The notes under the pieces: generated by a model
Seen by the model: only the letters and a program-made list of their open reading frames with translations
Database searches by the model: none
Told to the model about the DNA's origin: nothing
From: Algorimicrobium sediminis
Lineage (GTDB): Bacteria > Bacteroidota > Bacteroidia > Flavobacteriales > Flavobacteriaceae
DNA length: 64,000 nucleotides
Direction of reading: 5' to 3'
NCBI RefSeq assembly: GCF_042684585.1
Contig: NZ_JBHULS010000008.1
Location: 8,160 to 72,159 of the forward strand
Translations under genes and position numbers: made by a program
Shown here: positions 16,801 to 26,103 of the stretch, piece after piece
How positions within the stretch are numbered: the stretch's first letter is position 1
How the letters are laid out: each line of letters starts with the position of its first letter

Positions 16801-18765
16801 CTAATCTACGTTATCGTGCAAAAAGGAATTGTTATTACGCAATTGCAAATCGTCGTTATCGTCTAGACTAATTCGTGTTCCAGACAAGCTAGAATCTGAC
16901 GAAGGCCGCGTATGATCTAAATTAACGCCTTGGCGTTTATAGGCAGGCACGCGCTCAATATCGTCGATTTTAGAACGGTTAAACTTATGATTAAAATCCT
17001 TCATTTTTAGTCGGCGTTCCGCTGCGCGCTCCTTCAACATTTCGGAAATAGGTGTGTGTATAGGATCTATATCTTCGGCCGACTTTGTAGGCGCCTCTTC
17101 AGCATCTGGCTGTAAGGTTTTTTTCTCGAATACCACGTCGGTGTCCTCAATTTCTAACGATTTTTTAGAGGCTTCCGTTTGTTTTTTCGTGTTCATTTCA
17201 GATTCGGCTTCAATATAATCGTCCAAGGCATAGCGCACCTCGCCTTTTTGACTGGTTTCTGTTACCGGAATAATTTCAACAGGATCGGTTACCTGTATAT
17301 TGGAAACCTCGGCATCCAATTGGTGGGTAATAGTGTCCTGTTTAGGTGTTTCGGTGGCTGGCGGATTGCTTATGGGCAAATCGAATGTTAGGGTTATTTG
17401 CTGTTCCTCCTCTGGTTGCACAACTGTTTTTTCAGGTTCGTTCGCTTCTGCATGTGCATTGGTAATTACAAAATCGTCTGCATCTGCTTCGGTTAAGGCA
17501 TTGGTGTAACTAACCTCAATATCTTTAATAGCTTGCGTTGTTTGAATTAAACCTGTACCAGCATCTTTTTTAGGTTCTGGCGATTTAAGGTCTTCCAAAT
17601 CATTTAAATCCAAGGTGTGCTTAACGACCTCCTGCGCCTGACTTGCTTCAAAATCTATGCGCGGGGTTACTATGGTTGGATTATTCTCCTTTTTTACAGG
17701 CTGTGGTTCTTCGGGTTTATCTTCTTCCAGCGCATGAATAACTTTTTTAACTTCGGTATTCGAAATTTCGTCCTGTTGCTCCATATCGAAACCAGTAGCA
17801 ATAATGGTTACAGCTATCGATTCGCCCAAGGTTTCGTCTTCACCCACACCCATAATAATATTAGCACCGTGTCCGGCTTCATCTTGAATATGATCGTTTA
17901 TTTCGCCTATTTCATCAATGGTAATTTCTTGCGTTCCAGATACTATAAGCAGCAATACATTTTTAGCACCTGTAATTTTGTTATCGTTTAATAATGGCGA
18001 ATCGAGTGCTTTCCTAATAGCCTCTTTAGCACGGTCTTGACCAGCAGATTTAGACGAGCCCATAATGGCTGTACCACTGCCGCTTAACACGGTTTTAGCA
18101 TCGCGTAAATCGATGTTTTGTGTGTAGTGATTGGTAATAACTTCGGCAATACCACGAGCAGCTGTAGAAAGGACTTCGTCGGCTTTAGAAAAACCAGCCT
18201 TAAAGCCTAAATTTCCGTACACATCGCGAAGTTTGTTATTGTTTATAACCACAAGAGAGTCTACAACTTCTCGTAATTTTTCGATACCTATTTGCGCTTG
18301 TTGGTTTCGCATTTTACCTTCAAACTGAAAAGGCATGGTAACAATTCCTACCGTTAGTATATCCAATTCCTTGGCCATTTTAGCTATAATAGGTGCTGCA
18401 CCAGTTCCTGTACCACCACCCATACCAGCGGTTATAAACACCATTTTGGTATTGGTATCCAGCATGCGCTGAATGTCCTCAAAACTCTCCACGGCGGACT
18501 GCTCGCCAATTTCTGGATTGGCACCAGCTCCTAATCCTTCGGTAAGGTTTACACCCAATTGAATTTTATTGGGAACACCGCTATTTTGAAGCGCTTGCGC
18601 ATCGGTATTACAAATTACAAAATCGACTCCTTTAATCCCCTGCTGAAACATGTGGTTAATGGCGTTGCTGCCGCCGCCGCCTACACCAATTACTTTAATA
18701 ACATTTGATTGATTTTTAGGTAAATCGAATGAAATGTTTGTTTCGAATTCTCTGTTGCTGCTCAT
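16801..18765 (-). CDS. ftsZ: Cell division protein FtsZ
   Basis: A tubulin-like GTPase that forms the cytokinetic ring. The N-terminal 330 residues are canonical: IKVIGVGGGGSNAINHM, the GTP-binding GGGTGTG at about 113-120, and FKAGFSKADEVLSTAARG. At 654 residues it is much longer than the roughly 380 of E. coli because of a long acidic linker (about 340-600), as is usual in Flavobacteriia. A segment ERVPAYKRQGV at about 604-614 resembles the conserved FtsA-binding C-terminal peptide, but about 40 more residues follow, ending FLHDNVD. It is the last dcw gene, 64 bp after ftsA, with a terminator behind it. Confidence 0.98.
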   Translation of the reverse strand: MSSNREFETNISFDLPKNQSNVIKVIGVGGGGSNAINHMFQQGIKGVDFVICNTDAQALQNSGVPNKIQLGVNLTEGLGAGANPEIGEQSAVESFEDIQRMLDTNTKMVFITAGMGGGTGTGAAPIIAKMAKELDILTVGIVTMPFQFEGKMRNQQAQIGIEKLREVVDSLVVINNNKLRDVYGNLGFKAGFSKADEVLSTAARGIAEVITNHYTQNIDLRDAKTVLSGSGTAIMGSSKSAGQDRAKEAIRKALDSPLLNDNKITGAKNVLLLIVSGTQEITIDEIGEINDHIQDEAGHGANIIMGVGEDETLGESIAVTIIATGFDMEQQDEISNTEVKKVIHALEEDKPEEPQPVKKENNPTIVTPRIDFEASQAQEVVKHTLDLNDLEDLKSPEPKKDAGTGLIQTTQAIKDIEVSYTNALTEADADDFVITNAHAEANEPEKTVVQPEEEQQITLTFDLPISNPPATETPKQDTITHQLDAEVSNIQVTDPVEIIPVTETSQKGEVRYALDDYIEAESEMNTKKQTEASKKSLEIEDTDVVFEKKTLQPDAEEAPTKSAEDIDPIHTPISEMLKERAAERRLKMKDFNHKFNRSKIDDIERVPAYKRQGVNLDHTRPSSDSSLSGTRISLDDNDDLQLRNNNSFLHDNVD

Positions 18766-18829
18766 GAATTTCGTTTTATATGTACTTAATTATTCTCTTA
18801 TTATGGTTATTTATTTTTTTAGGCTTGCC

Positions 18830-20152
18830 TTATTCGGCATTGTCTAAAAAATCTTTTATACGCTCTGTAAATTTGTCTAAAAACGAGCGTTTTGGTGGTG
18901 CTACTGGTTCTTCAGGTTCTTCGGATGGTAGTTCGGTTTCTGCTTCCGCTTCTTTTTTGGCTTCTTCCAGAGCTAATTCCATATTTTTACGTTCTTGGCG
19001 TTTTAAGCCATCCATTACCAAACCAACAGCTGTGGCATACAACGGACTGGTAATTTCCTCATCGCTGTTTCCTGCCAAATGTTCATTAGGAAACCCTATG
19101 CGGGTATCCATACCTGTAATATATTCTACCAACTGCTTTAAATGCTTTAATTGCGCGCCACCACCGGTAAGCACAATACCTGCAATAAGCTTTTTCTTTT
19201 GCTCCTCGTGGCCGTAGTTTTTAATTTCTACATACACCTGTTCAATAATTTCTACCACGCGGGCATGAATTATTTTTGAAAGGTTTTTTAGTGTTATTTC
19301 TTTGGGTTCGCGACCACGCAGACCAGGAATAGAAACGATTTCATTTTCTTTATTTTCGCCTGGCCAAGCCGAGCCAAATTTAATTTTTAAAAGTTCGGCT
19401 TGCTTTTCAATAATGGAACACCCTTCTTTTATGTCCTCTGTAATAACATTGCCTCCAAAAGGAATTACCGCGGTATGCCTAATAATACCATCTCTAAAAA
19501 TAGCCAAATCCGTGGTGCCGCCACCTATATCAATTAAAGCCACACCGGCTTCTTTTTCCTCTTGACTCAATACCGCGTTGGCAGAAGCCAGTGGTTCCAG
19601 TGTAATGCCCTCCAAATACAGGCCCGCACTTTTAACGCAGCGCCCCACGTTTCTGATAGATGAAACCTGACCAACAACCACATGAAAATTAGCCTCTAAA
19701 CGCCCTCCGTACATACCAACGGGCTCCTTAATTTCGGCTTGGCCGTCTACCTTGTATTCTTGCGGCAGTACATGAATAATTTCTTCGCCAGGTAACATAA
19801 CCAATTTATGAACCTGGTTAATAAGTCGGTCTATATCTTCTTCATTTATTACCAATTCAGAATTGCTACGCGTAATATAATCGCTGTGCTGTAGGCTTCT
19901 AATATGCTGCCCAGCAATGCCAACCGTCACATTTTCTATGGTTACACCTGCAGCAGCTTCGGCCTCCTGTACAGCAAGCTGAATAGACTGAATGGTTTGT
20001 GTGATGTTATTAACCACCCCACGATGAACGCCTAAACTTTTAGACCGCCCTATACCTAAAATGTCCACTTTACCGTACTCGTTTTTACGACCAATCATAG
20101 CCACAATCTTTGTGGTTCCTATGTCTAATCCTATTGCAATATTCCCTTCCAT
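18830..20152 (-). CDS. ftsA: Cell division protein FtsA
   Basis: A 440-residue actin-like ATPase that tethers FtsZ to the membrane. It shows the phosphate-1 loop IAIGLDIGTTKIVAMIG at residues 5-21, the phosphate-2 loop ALIDIGGGTTDLAIF around 205-219, and the adenosine-motif region IVLTGGGAQLKHL near 328-340. The C-terminal end (FLDKFTERIKDFLDN) is amphipathic, fitting the family's membrane-targeting helix, after an acidic/proline linker. It starts 3 bp after ftsQ ends, so the two are translationally coupled. Confidence 0.97.
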   Translation of the reverse strand: MEGNIAIGLDIGTTKIVAMIGRKNEYGKVDILGIGRSKSLGVHRGVVNNITQTIQSIQLAVQEAEAAAGVTIENVTVGIAGQHIRSLQHSDYITRSNSELVINEEDIDRLINQVHKLVMLPGEEIIHVLPQEYKVDGQAEIKEPVGMYGGRLEANFHVVVGQVSSIRNVGRCVKSAGLYLEGITLEPLASANAVLSQEEKEAGVALIDIGGGTTDLAIFRDGIIRHTAVIPFGGNVITEDIKEGCSIIEKQAELLKIKFGSAWPGENKENEIVSIPGLRGREPKEITLKNLSKIIHARVVEIIEQVYVEIKNYGHEEQKKKLIAGIVLTGGGAQLKHLKQLVEYITGMDTRIGFPNEHLAGNSDEEITSPLYATAVGLVMDGLKRQERKNMELALEEAKKEAEAETELPSEEPEEPVAPPKRSFLDKFTERIKDFLDNAE

Positions 20153-20155
20153 GAT

Positions 20156-20875
20156 TTAAGATTTAGTGCATATTACTTGGCTATCAAACTGCAGATTCAC
20201 CTTGCTGTAATTAGTTAATATCTTGTCTTTAAACGCTTTTTTATAAAACGCTTTTAAATTATTAATTTTTTTATCCAGTTGACTTAAATGCCCCAGATAA
20301 ACTTCAAAATCGTATTGCCGCAAACGCAACGACACCGTTTGATCCGGATACTGGTGTATGCTGGTAACATGCATATTTAAAAACGGGTCGCTTTTAATTT
20401 TTTGAGCTATTTGGTATACCACTTCCAAATTATTTTTTGAAACGGTTCCCGTTACCAGTGGCACCCGGGCTGTATAGTTTGCAGACAAAGGCATAACATG
20501 TCCAGTATCATCTATATAAAAAGGCTCCGAATGCGTAACCCGTGCAATGGGTTTTTTCTGTTCTACTTCGGCGGTTAAATTGCCGTTTATATCTACAAAC
20601 ACCTCGGCCGACTTAATCATGGGATTTGCATTTAAGGCAGTTTCCAATACATTCAAATCTAGGCTTTCTTTACGCACATTTGGCGTTCCTCCTTGATTTT
20701 GTATTAACAATTTACTAACAGCTTCTTGCGTGATAAACAGATTATTATCGCCTTTAAAATGCACTTTTGGGTTGCTTACTAGGCGTGCTTCGTTTTTTTT
20801 AGACGAAAACGCAAATAAGGTAACCACCAAAATTAGCAGCAAAACCATTTTTATATGATGCCAATTAATTTTCAT
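20156..20875 (-). CDS. ftsQ: Cell division protein FtsQ/DivIB
   Basis: A 239-residue bitopic protein: one N-terminal membrane helix (about residues 9-24), then a POTRA-like region (about 35-105, VHFKGDNNLFITQEAV...ANPMIKSAEVFVDINGNLTAEVEQKKPIARV) and a beta-rich FtsQ domain. It links FtsL partners to the divisome in the periplasm. Its start overlaps the murC end by 11 bp. Sequence conservation is low, as usual for FtsQ; gene order is strong support. Confidence 0.93.
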   Translation of the reverse strand: MKINWHHIKMVLLLILVVTLFAFSSKKNEARLVSNPKVHFKGDNNLFITQEAVSKLLIQNQGGTPNVRKESLDLNVLETALNANPMIKSAEVFVDINGNLTAEVEQKKPIARVTHSEPFYIDDTGHVMPLSANYTARVPLVTGTVSKNNLEVVYQIAQKIKSDPFLNMHVTSIHQYPDQTVSLRLRQYDFEVYLGHLSQLDKKINNLKAFYKKAFKDKILTNYSKVNLQFDSQVICTKS

Positions 20876-22265
20876 GCTGTAAGGCTTGTTTTATATGTTT
20901 AACTTCTTGACCAATGTCTCCCGCTCCTAATGTTAAAACAATGTTTTTATTTTGAGCTTTAATAGCTGGTATAAGATCCTGTTTGGATACTAATTGTTTG
21001 TTTGGTTGCGTTATTTTTTCCAATAACCAAGCGGCGGTAACCCCTTGAATAGGCTCCTCGCGGGCAGGATAAATATCTAATAATATAACGCTATCAAACA
21101 ATGACAAACTGGTTGCAAAGCCTGCAGCAAAATCCCGCGTACGACTGTATAGATGCGGCTGAAACACCACTAAAATAGAATCGGTTGGGTACATTTCGCG
21201 CACCGCTTGATGTACGGCTAAAATTTCCTCGGGATGGTGCGCATAATCGTCTATATATACCAAATCTGGTGTTTTTATTTGGTATGAAAAACGGCGCTCT
21301 ACGCCCAAATACGAAGCTAAAGCCGCAATAACTGTTTCCTCCGGACAACCGTACTCCAAAGCCATAGCCAAAGCTACCAAAGCATTGGATAAATTGTGTC
21401 TGCCTGGTAAATAAAAGCGTACATTATGCAAGGTAGTTACAGGTGTTTTTACGTGAAACACATAACCACCATTTTCTATACGAATATTATGCGCAGAATA
21501 GGCTGCATCGTCTTCAATACCGTAGGTAATTCCAGAGATGGGCAAACCATTTTTAACAAATAATTTACCGTCAGGTTTTAGTTTATTCGCAAATTCCTTA
21601 AAGGCTGCTTCCAATGCTTCCGCATGACCATAAATATCCAAATGGTCGGCATCCATAGCCGTAATACATGCTATGTTTGGTGTAAGTGTTAAAAAGGACC
21701 TATCAAACTCGTCTGCCTCCACAACCGTTACATCGGTGCCTTCTAAAATGAGATTACTCTGATAGTTTTCACTTATACCGCCTAAAAAAGCCGTTACCGG
21801 TGCTTGGCAAACTGCCATAATATGCCCCAAAATACTTGTGGTAGTGGTTTTTCCGTGTGTTCCTGCCACTGCCAAACAAAACGTATTTTGCGTTATTTGC
21901 CCTAATACTTGAGCGCGTTTAAAAATGCTAAAGTTATTAGCCTTAAAATACAATAGCTGCGCATGCGTATTTGGAATAGCTGGCGTGTAAACAATAAGCG
22001 TTTTTTCCGGATCCAAGGTCTCGTTTGTCAGGGCAGACACGGCATCGGTGTAATGTATGTTTATGCCCAATGCCTCCAAGCCTTTGGTAATGGCCGATGG
22101 GGTTTTGTCGTAACCAGAAACCCGTTTTCCGTAGGCGTGAAAATACCGCGCCAAGGCACTCATACCAATACCGCCAATACCAATAAAATAAACTGCCTCC
22201 CAGGACCATGCTGTGCTGGAGTGACTGTTGTTTTTAGTTAATTTTATAGACTGCCTTTGTTGCAT
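20865..22265 (-). CDS. murC: UDP-N-acetylmuramate--L-alanine ligase
   Basis: A 466-residue Mur ligase that adds L-Ala to UDP-MurNAc in the cytoplasm. After a 25-residue polar N-extension comes VYFIGIGGIGMSALARYF (Rossmann glycine motif), the ATP P-loop AGTHGKTTTTS around 132-142, EADEFDRSFL, and YDDYAHHPEEI-type catalytic-domain sequence (IDDYAHHPEEI). No internal Met lies between the extension and the core, so the longer start is kept. It is 15 bp after murG. Confidence 0.97.
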   Translation of the reverse strand: MQQRQSIKLTKNNSHSSTAWSWEAVYFIGIGGIGMSALARYFHAYGKRVSGYDKTPSAITKGLEALGINIHYTDAVSALTNETLDPEKTLIVYTPAIPNTHAQLLYFKANNFSIFKRAQVLGQITQNTFCLAVAGTHGKTTTTSILGHIMAVCQAPVTAFLGGISENYQSNLILEGTDVTVVEADEFDRSFLTLTPNIACITAMDADHLDIYGHAEALEAAFKEFANKLKPDGKLFVKNGLPISGITYGIEDDAAYSAHNIRIENGGYVFHVKTPVTTLHNVRFYLPGRHNLSNALVALAMALEYGCPEETVIAALASYLGVERRFSYQIKTPDLVYIDDYAHHPEEILAVHQAVREMYPTDSILVVFQPHLYSRTRDFAAGFATSLSLFDSVILLDIYPAREEPIQGVTAAWLLEKITQPNKQLVSKQDLIPAIKAQNKNIVLTLGAGDIGQEVKHIKQALQHEN

Positions 22266-22280
22266 AATTACTAATTCCTT

Positions 22281-23420
22281 TTAGGCCGTTTTTGCTTTTT
22301 GAACCCCTAATAATTGTTCCACCTGATCCGCTATATCCTTGGTTGCGTTTTCCCGTGCTAACTTTTTTATGTTGTCTGCCAAAGCTTTTTGCTTATCTGG
22401 CGCCACAATAAGTTGGATGAATTTATTTTGAAAATCTACATCCAAGTCACTTTCTTTTATTAGAATAGCGGCCTGTTCGTTGGCAATAGCTTGTGCATTT
22501 TTTGTTTGATGATCCTCGGCCACATTTGGCGAGGGAATAAAAATAACCGGCTTACCAACAATACATAACTCCGATACCGAAATGGCACCGGCTCGCGAAA
22601 TAATAATATCGGCCGCCGCATAAGCACTGGCCATATCGTTAATAAATTGATGTACTTGTATGTGTTTTGTGTGGTTGTAAATTTTATACTGATTGTAATA
22701 TAATTTACCACATTGCCACACCACCTGTACATTGTGTGTAAGTAAAAAATCCAGTTCTTTTTCTAGTAACTCATTAATTCTTCTCGCGCCTAAACTACCG
22801 CCAAGCACTAAAATGGTTTTCTTTTCAGCATCTAACTGAAACGTTTTTAGGGCTGCGCTCCGTTTTTCGTTAATATGTAATAAATCTGCTCGCACCGGAT
22901 TTCCTGTTTTAATAATTTTATTAGCAGGAAAAAAGCGCTCCAAACCATCGTAAGCCACACAAATTTTGGACACTTTTTTACCCAACAGTTTATTGGTAAT
23001 TCCCGGAAACGAATTCTGCTCCTGTATTAAACTTGGAATACCTTTGGCAGCAGCCATATGTAACAGCGGCCCGCTGGCAAATCCGCCAGTACCAATAACC
23101 ACATCTGGCTTAAATTTGGCAATAATTTTTTTAGCTCCCCACAAACTGCTTATTAGCTTAAACGGAAAACTTAAATTTTTAAGTGTCCATGCTCTTTGAA
23201 TACCAGAAATCCACAAGCCATGAATTTTGTAACCTGCTTCGGGTACTTTATCCATTTCCATTCGATCCTTGGCGCCAACAAACAAAAATTTAGCATTCGG
23301 GAAACGCTGTTTAAGCTCGTTAGCAATGGCAACAGCGGGATAAATATGGCCGCCTGTACCACCTCCCGAGAGAATAATATGATATGTTTTGTTGTAATCT
23401 ACCACTGTGGTATGCTTCAT
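22281..23420 (-). CDS. murG: Lipid II synthase MurG (UDP-GlcNAc transferase)
   Basis: A 379-residue GT28 glycosyltransferase. It transfers GlcNAc to lipid I at the inner face of the cytoplasmic membrane, giving lipid II. It shows the G-loop LSGGGTGGHIYPAVAIANEL at 18-37, the second glycine loop LGGSLGARRINE around 178-189, and the donor-site segment SRAGAISVSELCIVGKPVIFIP in the C-terminal half. It follows ftsW by 7 bp and precedes murC by 15 bp. Confidence 0.97.
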   Translation of the reverse strand: MKHTTVVDYNKTYHIILSGGGTGGHIYPAVAIANELKQRFPNAKFLFVGAKDRMEMDKVPEAGYKIHGLWISGIQRAWTLKNLSFPFKLISSLWGAKKIIAKFKPDVVIGTGGFASGPLLHMAAAKGIPSLIQEQNSFPGITNKLLGKKVSKICVAYDGLERFFPANKIIKTGNPVRADLLHINEKRSAALKTFQLDAEKKTILVLGGSLGARRINELLEKELDFLLTHNVQVVWQCGKLYYNQYKIYNHTKHIQVHQFINDMASAYAAADIIISRAGAISVSELCIVGKPVIFIPSPNVAEDHQTKNAQAIANEQAAILIKESDLDVDFQNKFIQLIVAPDKQKALADNIKKLARENATKDIADQVEQLLGVQKAKTA

Positions 23421-23427
23421 TTTATAA

Positions 23428-24630
23428 TTAAACTGCTTCCGATAAAATATCTAACGGATTATCTTCTTGTTCGTCTTGTGCTTCCTTTTTTACTAATTCT
23501 TCTCGTTTAGCGCTTACACTTAAAATAATACCTATTGCCAAGCATGTCATCCAAATAGAGGTACCACCACTACTTATTAGCGGTAATGTCTGGCCTGTTA
23601 CTGGAAACAACTGGACCGCAACGGCCATGTTAATAAGCGCCTGAAAAACAATGGGTAGTCCTACACCTAAAACCACCAATTTCCCAAATATGGTATCCGA
23701 TTTTTGGGCAATAACAGCCACACGCACTAAAAATGTTAAGTAAAAAAACATAAGTACCAAGCCACCAAACAAGCCATATTCTTCAATAATAATGGCAAAA
23801 ATAAAATCGGATGTGGATTGTGGTAAAAAGTTTTTTTGAATACTTTTTCCAGGTCCCACACCATGCAAGCCGCCACTAGCAATGGCTATTTTTGCTTTTT
23901 CTATCTGGTAATCTTCCTCGGTAATAGCATCGTCGGTAAAACTAGCTATCCTACTCATCCAGGTGTCTACACGGTTTGGCATAGCATCGGGAAACGCTTT
24001 TGCTGTTAACACAAATAGCGTTAAAGCCAGCAAACCAGAGCCAATAATAACAGCAATGTACCTAAACGGATAGCCGCCTAAAAACACCAAAACGAGCACC
24101 ATACTAAACATAATGGCTGCCGTAGAAAAATTAGCTGGCAAAATTAAGGCTAAAACTAAAAATACAGGCATCCAAAGCGGTAAAATTGACTCTTTAAACG
24201 TAATTATTTTATCTTTTATTCGCGCCATATAATGCGCTACGTAAACCATTAACACGACAAAAGCGAATGTAGATGTTTGAAAGGACACGCCCACTACTGG
24301 AATTTGTATCCATCTGCTGGTGTTGGTTCCTGCCGTAGCCGAACCTTGCATAAGTGTAATAACCAATAACACCAACACCACAGGCAATAGCAAAATAGAA
24401 AAAGCCCTAAAGTAACGATAGGGTATTTTATGCACTACAAACACAATGAGAAAACCCAATACCAAGTGCATAAAATGACCAAAAAATATAGAAAAGGTTC
24501 CTCTGCCAACACCGGTGTAAGCCAAGTTACTTGCAGCACTGTACACTGGTAAAAAAGAAAAAATACCAAGTACGGCCACTACAGCCCATAACAATCGGTC
24601 GCCTTTTATATTTTTAAAAATTGGTTGCAC
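23428..24630 (-). CDS. ftsW: FtsW, SEDS-family septal peptidoglycan polymerase
   Basis: A 400-residue integral membrane protein with about ten hydrophobic helices. SEDS signatures include ASGGLHGVGPGKSIQKNFLPQSTSDFIFAII (conserved Pro/Gln loop) and the late helix VTGQTLPLISSGGTSIW. It polymerises lipid II together with the class B PBP FtsI, whose gene is in the same operon. It lies between murD (41 bp gap) and murG (7 bp gap). Confidence 0.96.
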   Translation of the reverse strand: MQPIFKNIKGDRLLWAVVAVLGIFSFLPVYSAASNLAYTGVGRGTFSIFFGHFMHLVLGFLIVFVVHKIPYRYFRAFSILLLPVVLVLLVITLMQGSATAGTNTSRWIQIPVVGVSFQTSTFAFVVLMVYVAHYMARIKDKIITFKESILPLWMPVFLVLALILPANFSTAAIMFSMVLVLVFLGGYPFRYIAVIIGSGLLALTLFVLTAKAFPDAMPNRVDTWMSRIASFTDDAITEEDYQIEKAKIAIASGGLHGVGPGKSIQKNFLPQSTSDFIFAIIIEEYGLFGGLVLMFFYLTFLVRVAVIAQKSDTIFGKLVVLGVGLPIVFQALINMAVAVQLFPVTGQTLPLISSGGTSIWMTCLAIGIILSVSAKREELVKKEAQDEQEDNPLDILSEAV

Positions 24631-24671
24631 TGTTTTTGTTTTAGTTTAAATTGCTTTTTGCTTTACATACT

Positions 24672-26054
24672 TTATAAATTTCTAACGGCCTCCTTAAATT
24701 GACGGCCGCGATCTTCGTAGTTTTCAAATAAATCGAAACTAGCACATGCTGGCGAAAGCAAAACGTTATCGCCGGACTCGGCTAATTTATATGCTATTTT
24801 AACCGCCTCGCTCATGTTTTGGGTTTCCACCATGATATCGACCATCGATTGAAAGTTTTCGAATAACTTTTTATTATCCACTCCCAAGCAAATAATAGCC
24901 TTTACCTTCTCGTTTATAAACGGAAACAACTCCGTATAATCGTTCCCTTTGTCTTCTCCGCCAACAATCCATATAGTTGGAGCATCCATACTTTCTAGAG
25001 CGTAGTAGGTGGCATTTACATTAGTAGCTTTAGAATCGTTAATATAATTTACTTTATTAATTTTAAGCACATCTTCTAAACGATGCTCTACGCCGTGAAA
25101 ATTTTCGAGACTTTCGCGTATAGTTTGCTTTCTTATTTTTAAGAGATGTGCCACAGTAGAGGCCGCCATGGCGTTTTTAATATTGTGTTTCCCTTGCAAT
25201 GCTATATCCTTTGCTGGCATAATTATTTGGTTATTATCTATGGTTATTATACATGTATTATTTTCGAAATAGGCACCATTTTCAATTCGTTTGTGCAACG
25301 AAAATGGCAATAACGTGGCTTTAGTTGGATGCTTTTCAAGCCAGTTGGTAATTACCGGATCGTCGGCATCGTAAATAAAATAATCGGTTGCCGTTTGGTT
25401 TTTAGTAATTCTAAATTTAGAAGCCACATAGGCATCAAAATTGTAATTATATCTATCTAAATGGTCTGGTGTTATATTTAATAATACGGCTATATGCGGC
25501 CTAAAGCTGAAGCAGTCGTCCAGTTGGAAACTACTTATTTCCAGTACATAATTAGGATAATTATTAGCCTGTACTTGTTTGGCAAAACTAGCACCAATAT
25601 TACCAGCCAAACCCACACTTAACGCCTGCTTAAGCACATGGTGTGTTAGCGACGCTGTGGTGGTTTTGCCATTACTTCCTGTAATAGCCACAATATTTGC
25701 TTGGGTATAGTTTGCAGCAAATTCTATTTCAGAAATTACCGGAATACCCTGCTCTTTTAAGGCCGCCACTAAAGGCACAGTATTTGGAATACCCGGACTT
25801 TTAACCACAACATCGGCATTTAAAATAAGTGCTTTTGTATGCTGTGTGTCTTCCCAAGGAATGGCATGCTGATTAAGCAGCTCCCGAAATTTGTTTTTAA
25901 TAACACCCTTATCCGACACAAACACCTCATAACCTTTTGCTTGGGCTAATAGTGCCGCACCAATACCGCTTTCGCCACCACCAAGCACAACCAACCTGCC
26001 TTCTTTTTTAAAAGGTGTTTTAATACGTATTGTGTTGGTTGTTTCTGGTTTCAT
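24672..26054 (-). CDS. murD: UDP-MurNAc-L-Ala--D-Glu ligase
   Basis: A 460-residue Mur ligase that adds D-Glu. Features are RLVVLGGGESGIGAALLAQAKG near 18-39, SPGIP, the P-loop ITGSNGKTTTASL around 126-138, ITPDHLDRYNY, NDSKATNVNATYYAL and LSPACASFDLFENYEDRG near the C-terminus, all typical of MurD. It begins 49 bp after mraY. Confidence 0.97.
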   Translation of the reverse strand: MKPETTNTIRIKTPFKKEGRLVVLGGGESGIGAALLAQAKGYEVFVSDKGVIKNKFRELLNQHAIPWEDTQHTKALILNADVVVKSPGIPNTVPLVAALKEQGIPVISEIEFAANYTQANIVAITGSNGKTTTASLTHHVLKQALSVGLAGNIGASFAKQVQANNYPNYVLEISSFQLDDCFSFRPHIAVLLNITPDHLDRYNYNFDAYVASKFRITKNQTATDYFIYDADDPVITNWLEKHPTKATLLPFSLHKRIENGAYFENNTCIITIDNNQIIMPAKDIALQGKHNIKNAMAASTVAHLLKIRKQTIRESLENFHGVEHRLEDVLKINKVNYINDSKATNVNATYYALESMDAPTIWIVGGEDKGNDYTELFPFINEKVKAIICLGVDNKKLFENFQSMVDIMVETQNMSEAVKIAYKLAESGDNVLLSPACASFDLFENYEDRGRQFKEAVRNL

Positions 26055-26103
26055 TTTCGTGTTTGTAATGCGTGTGTTGCTTGTGCTAATTCGCCTTATT
26101 TTT

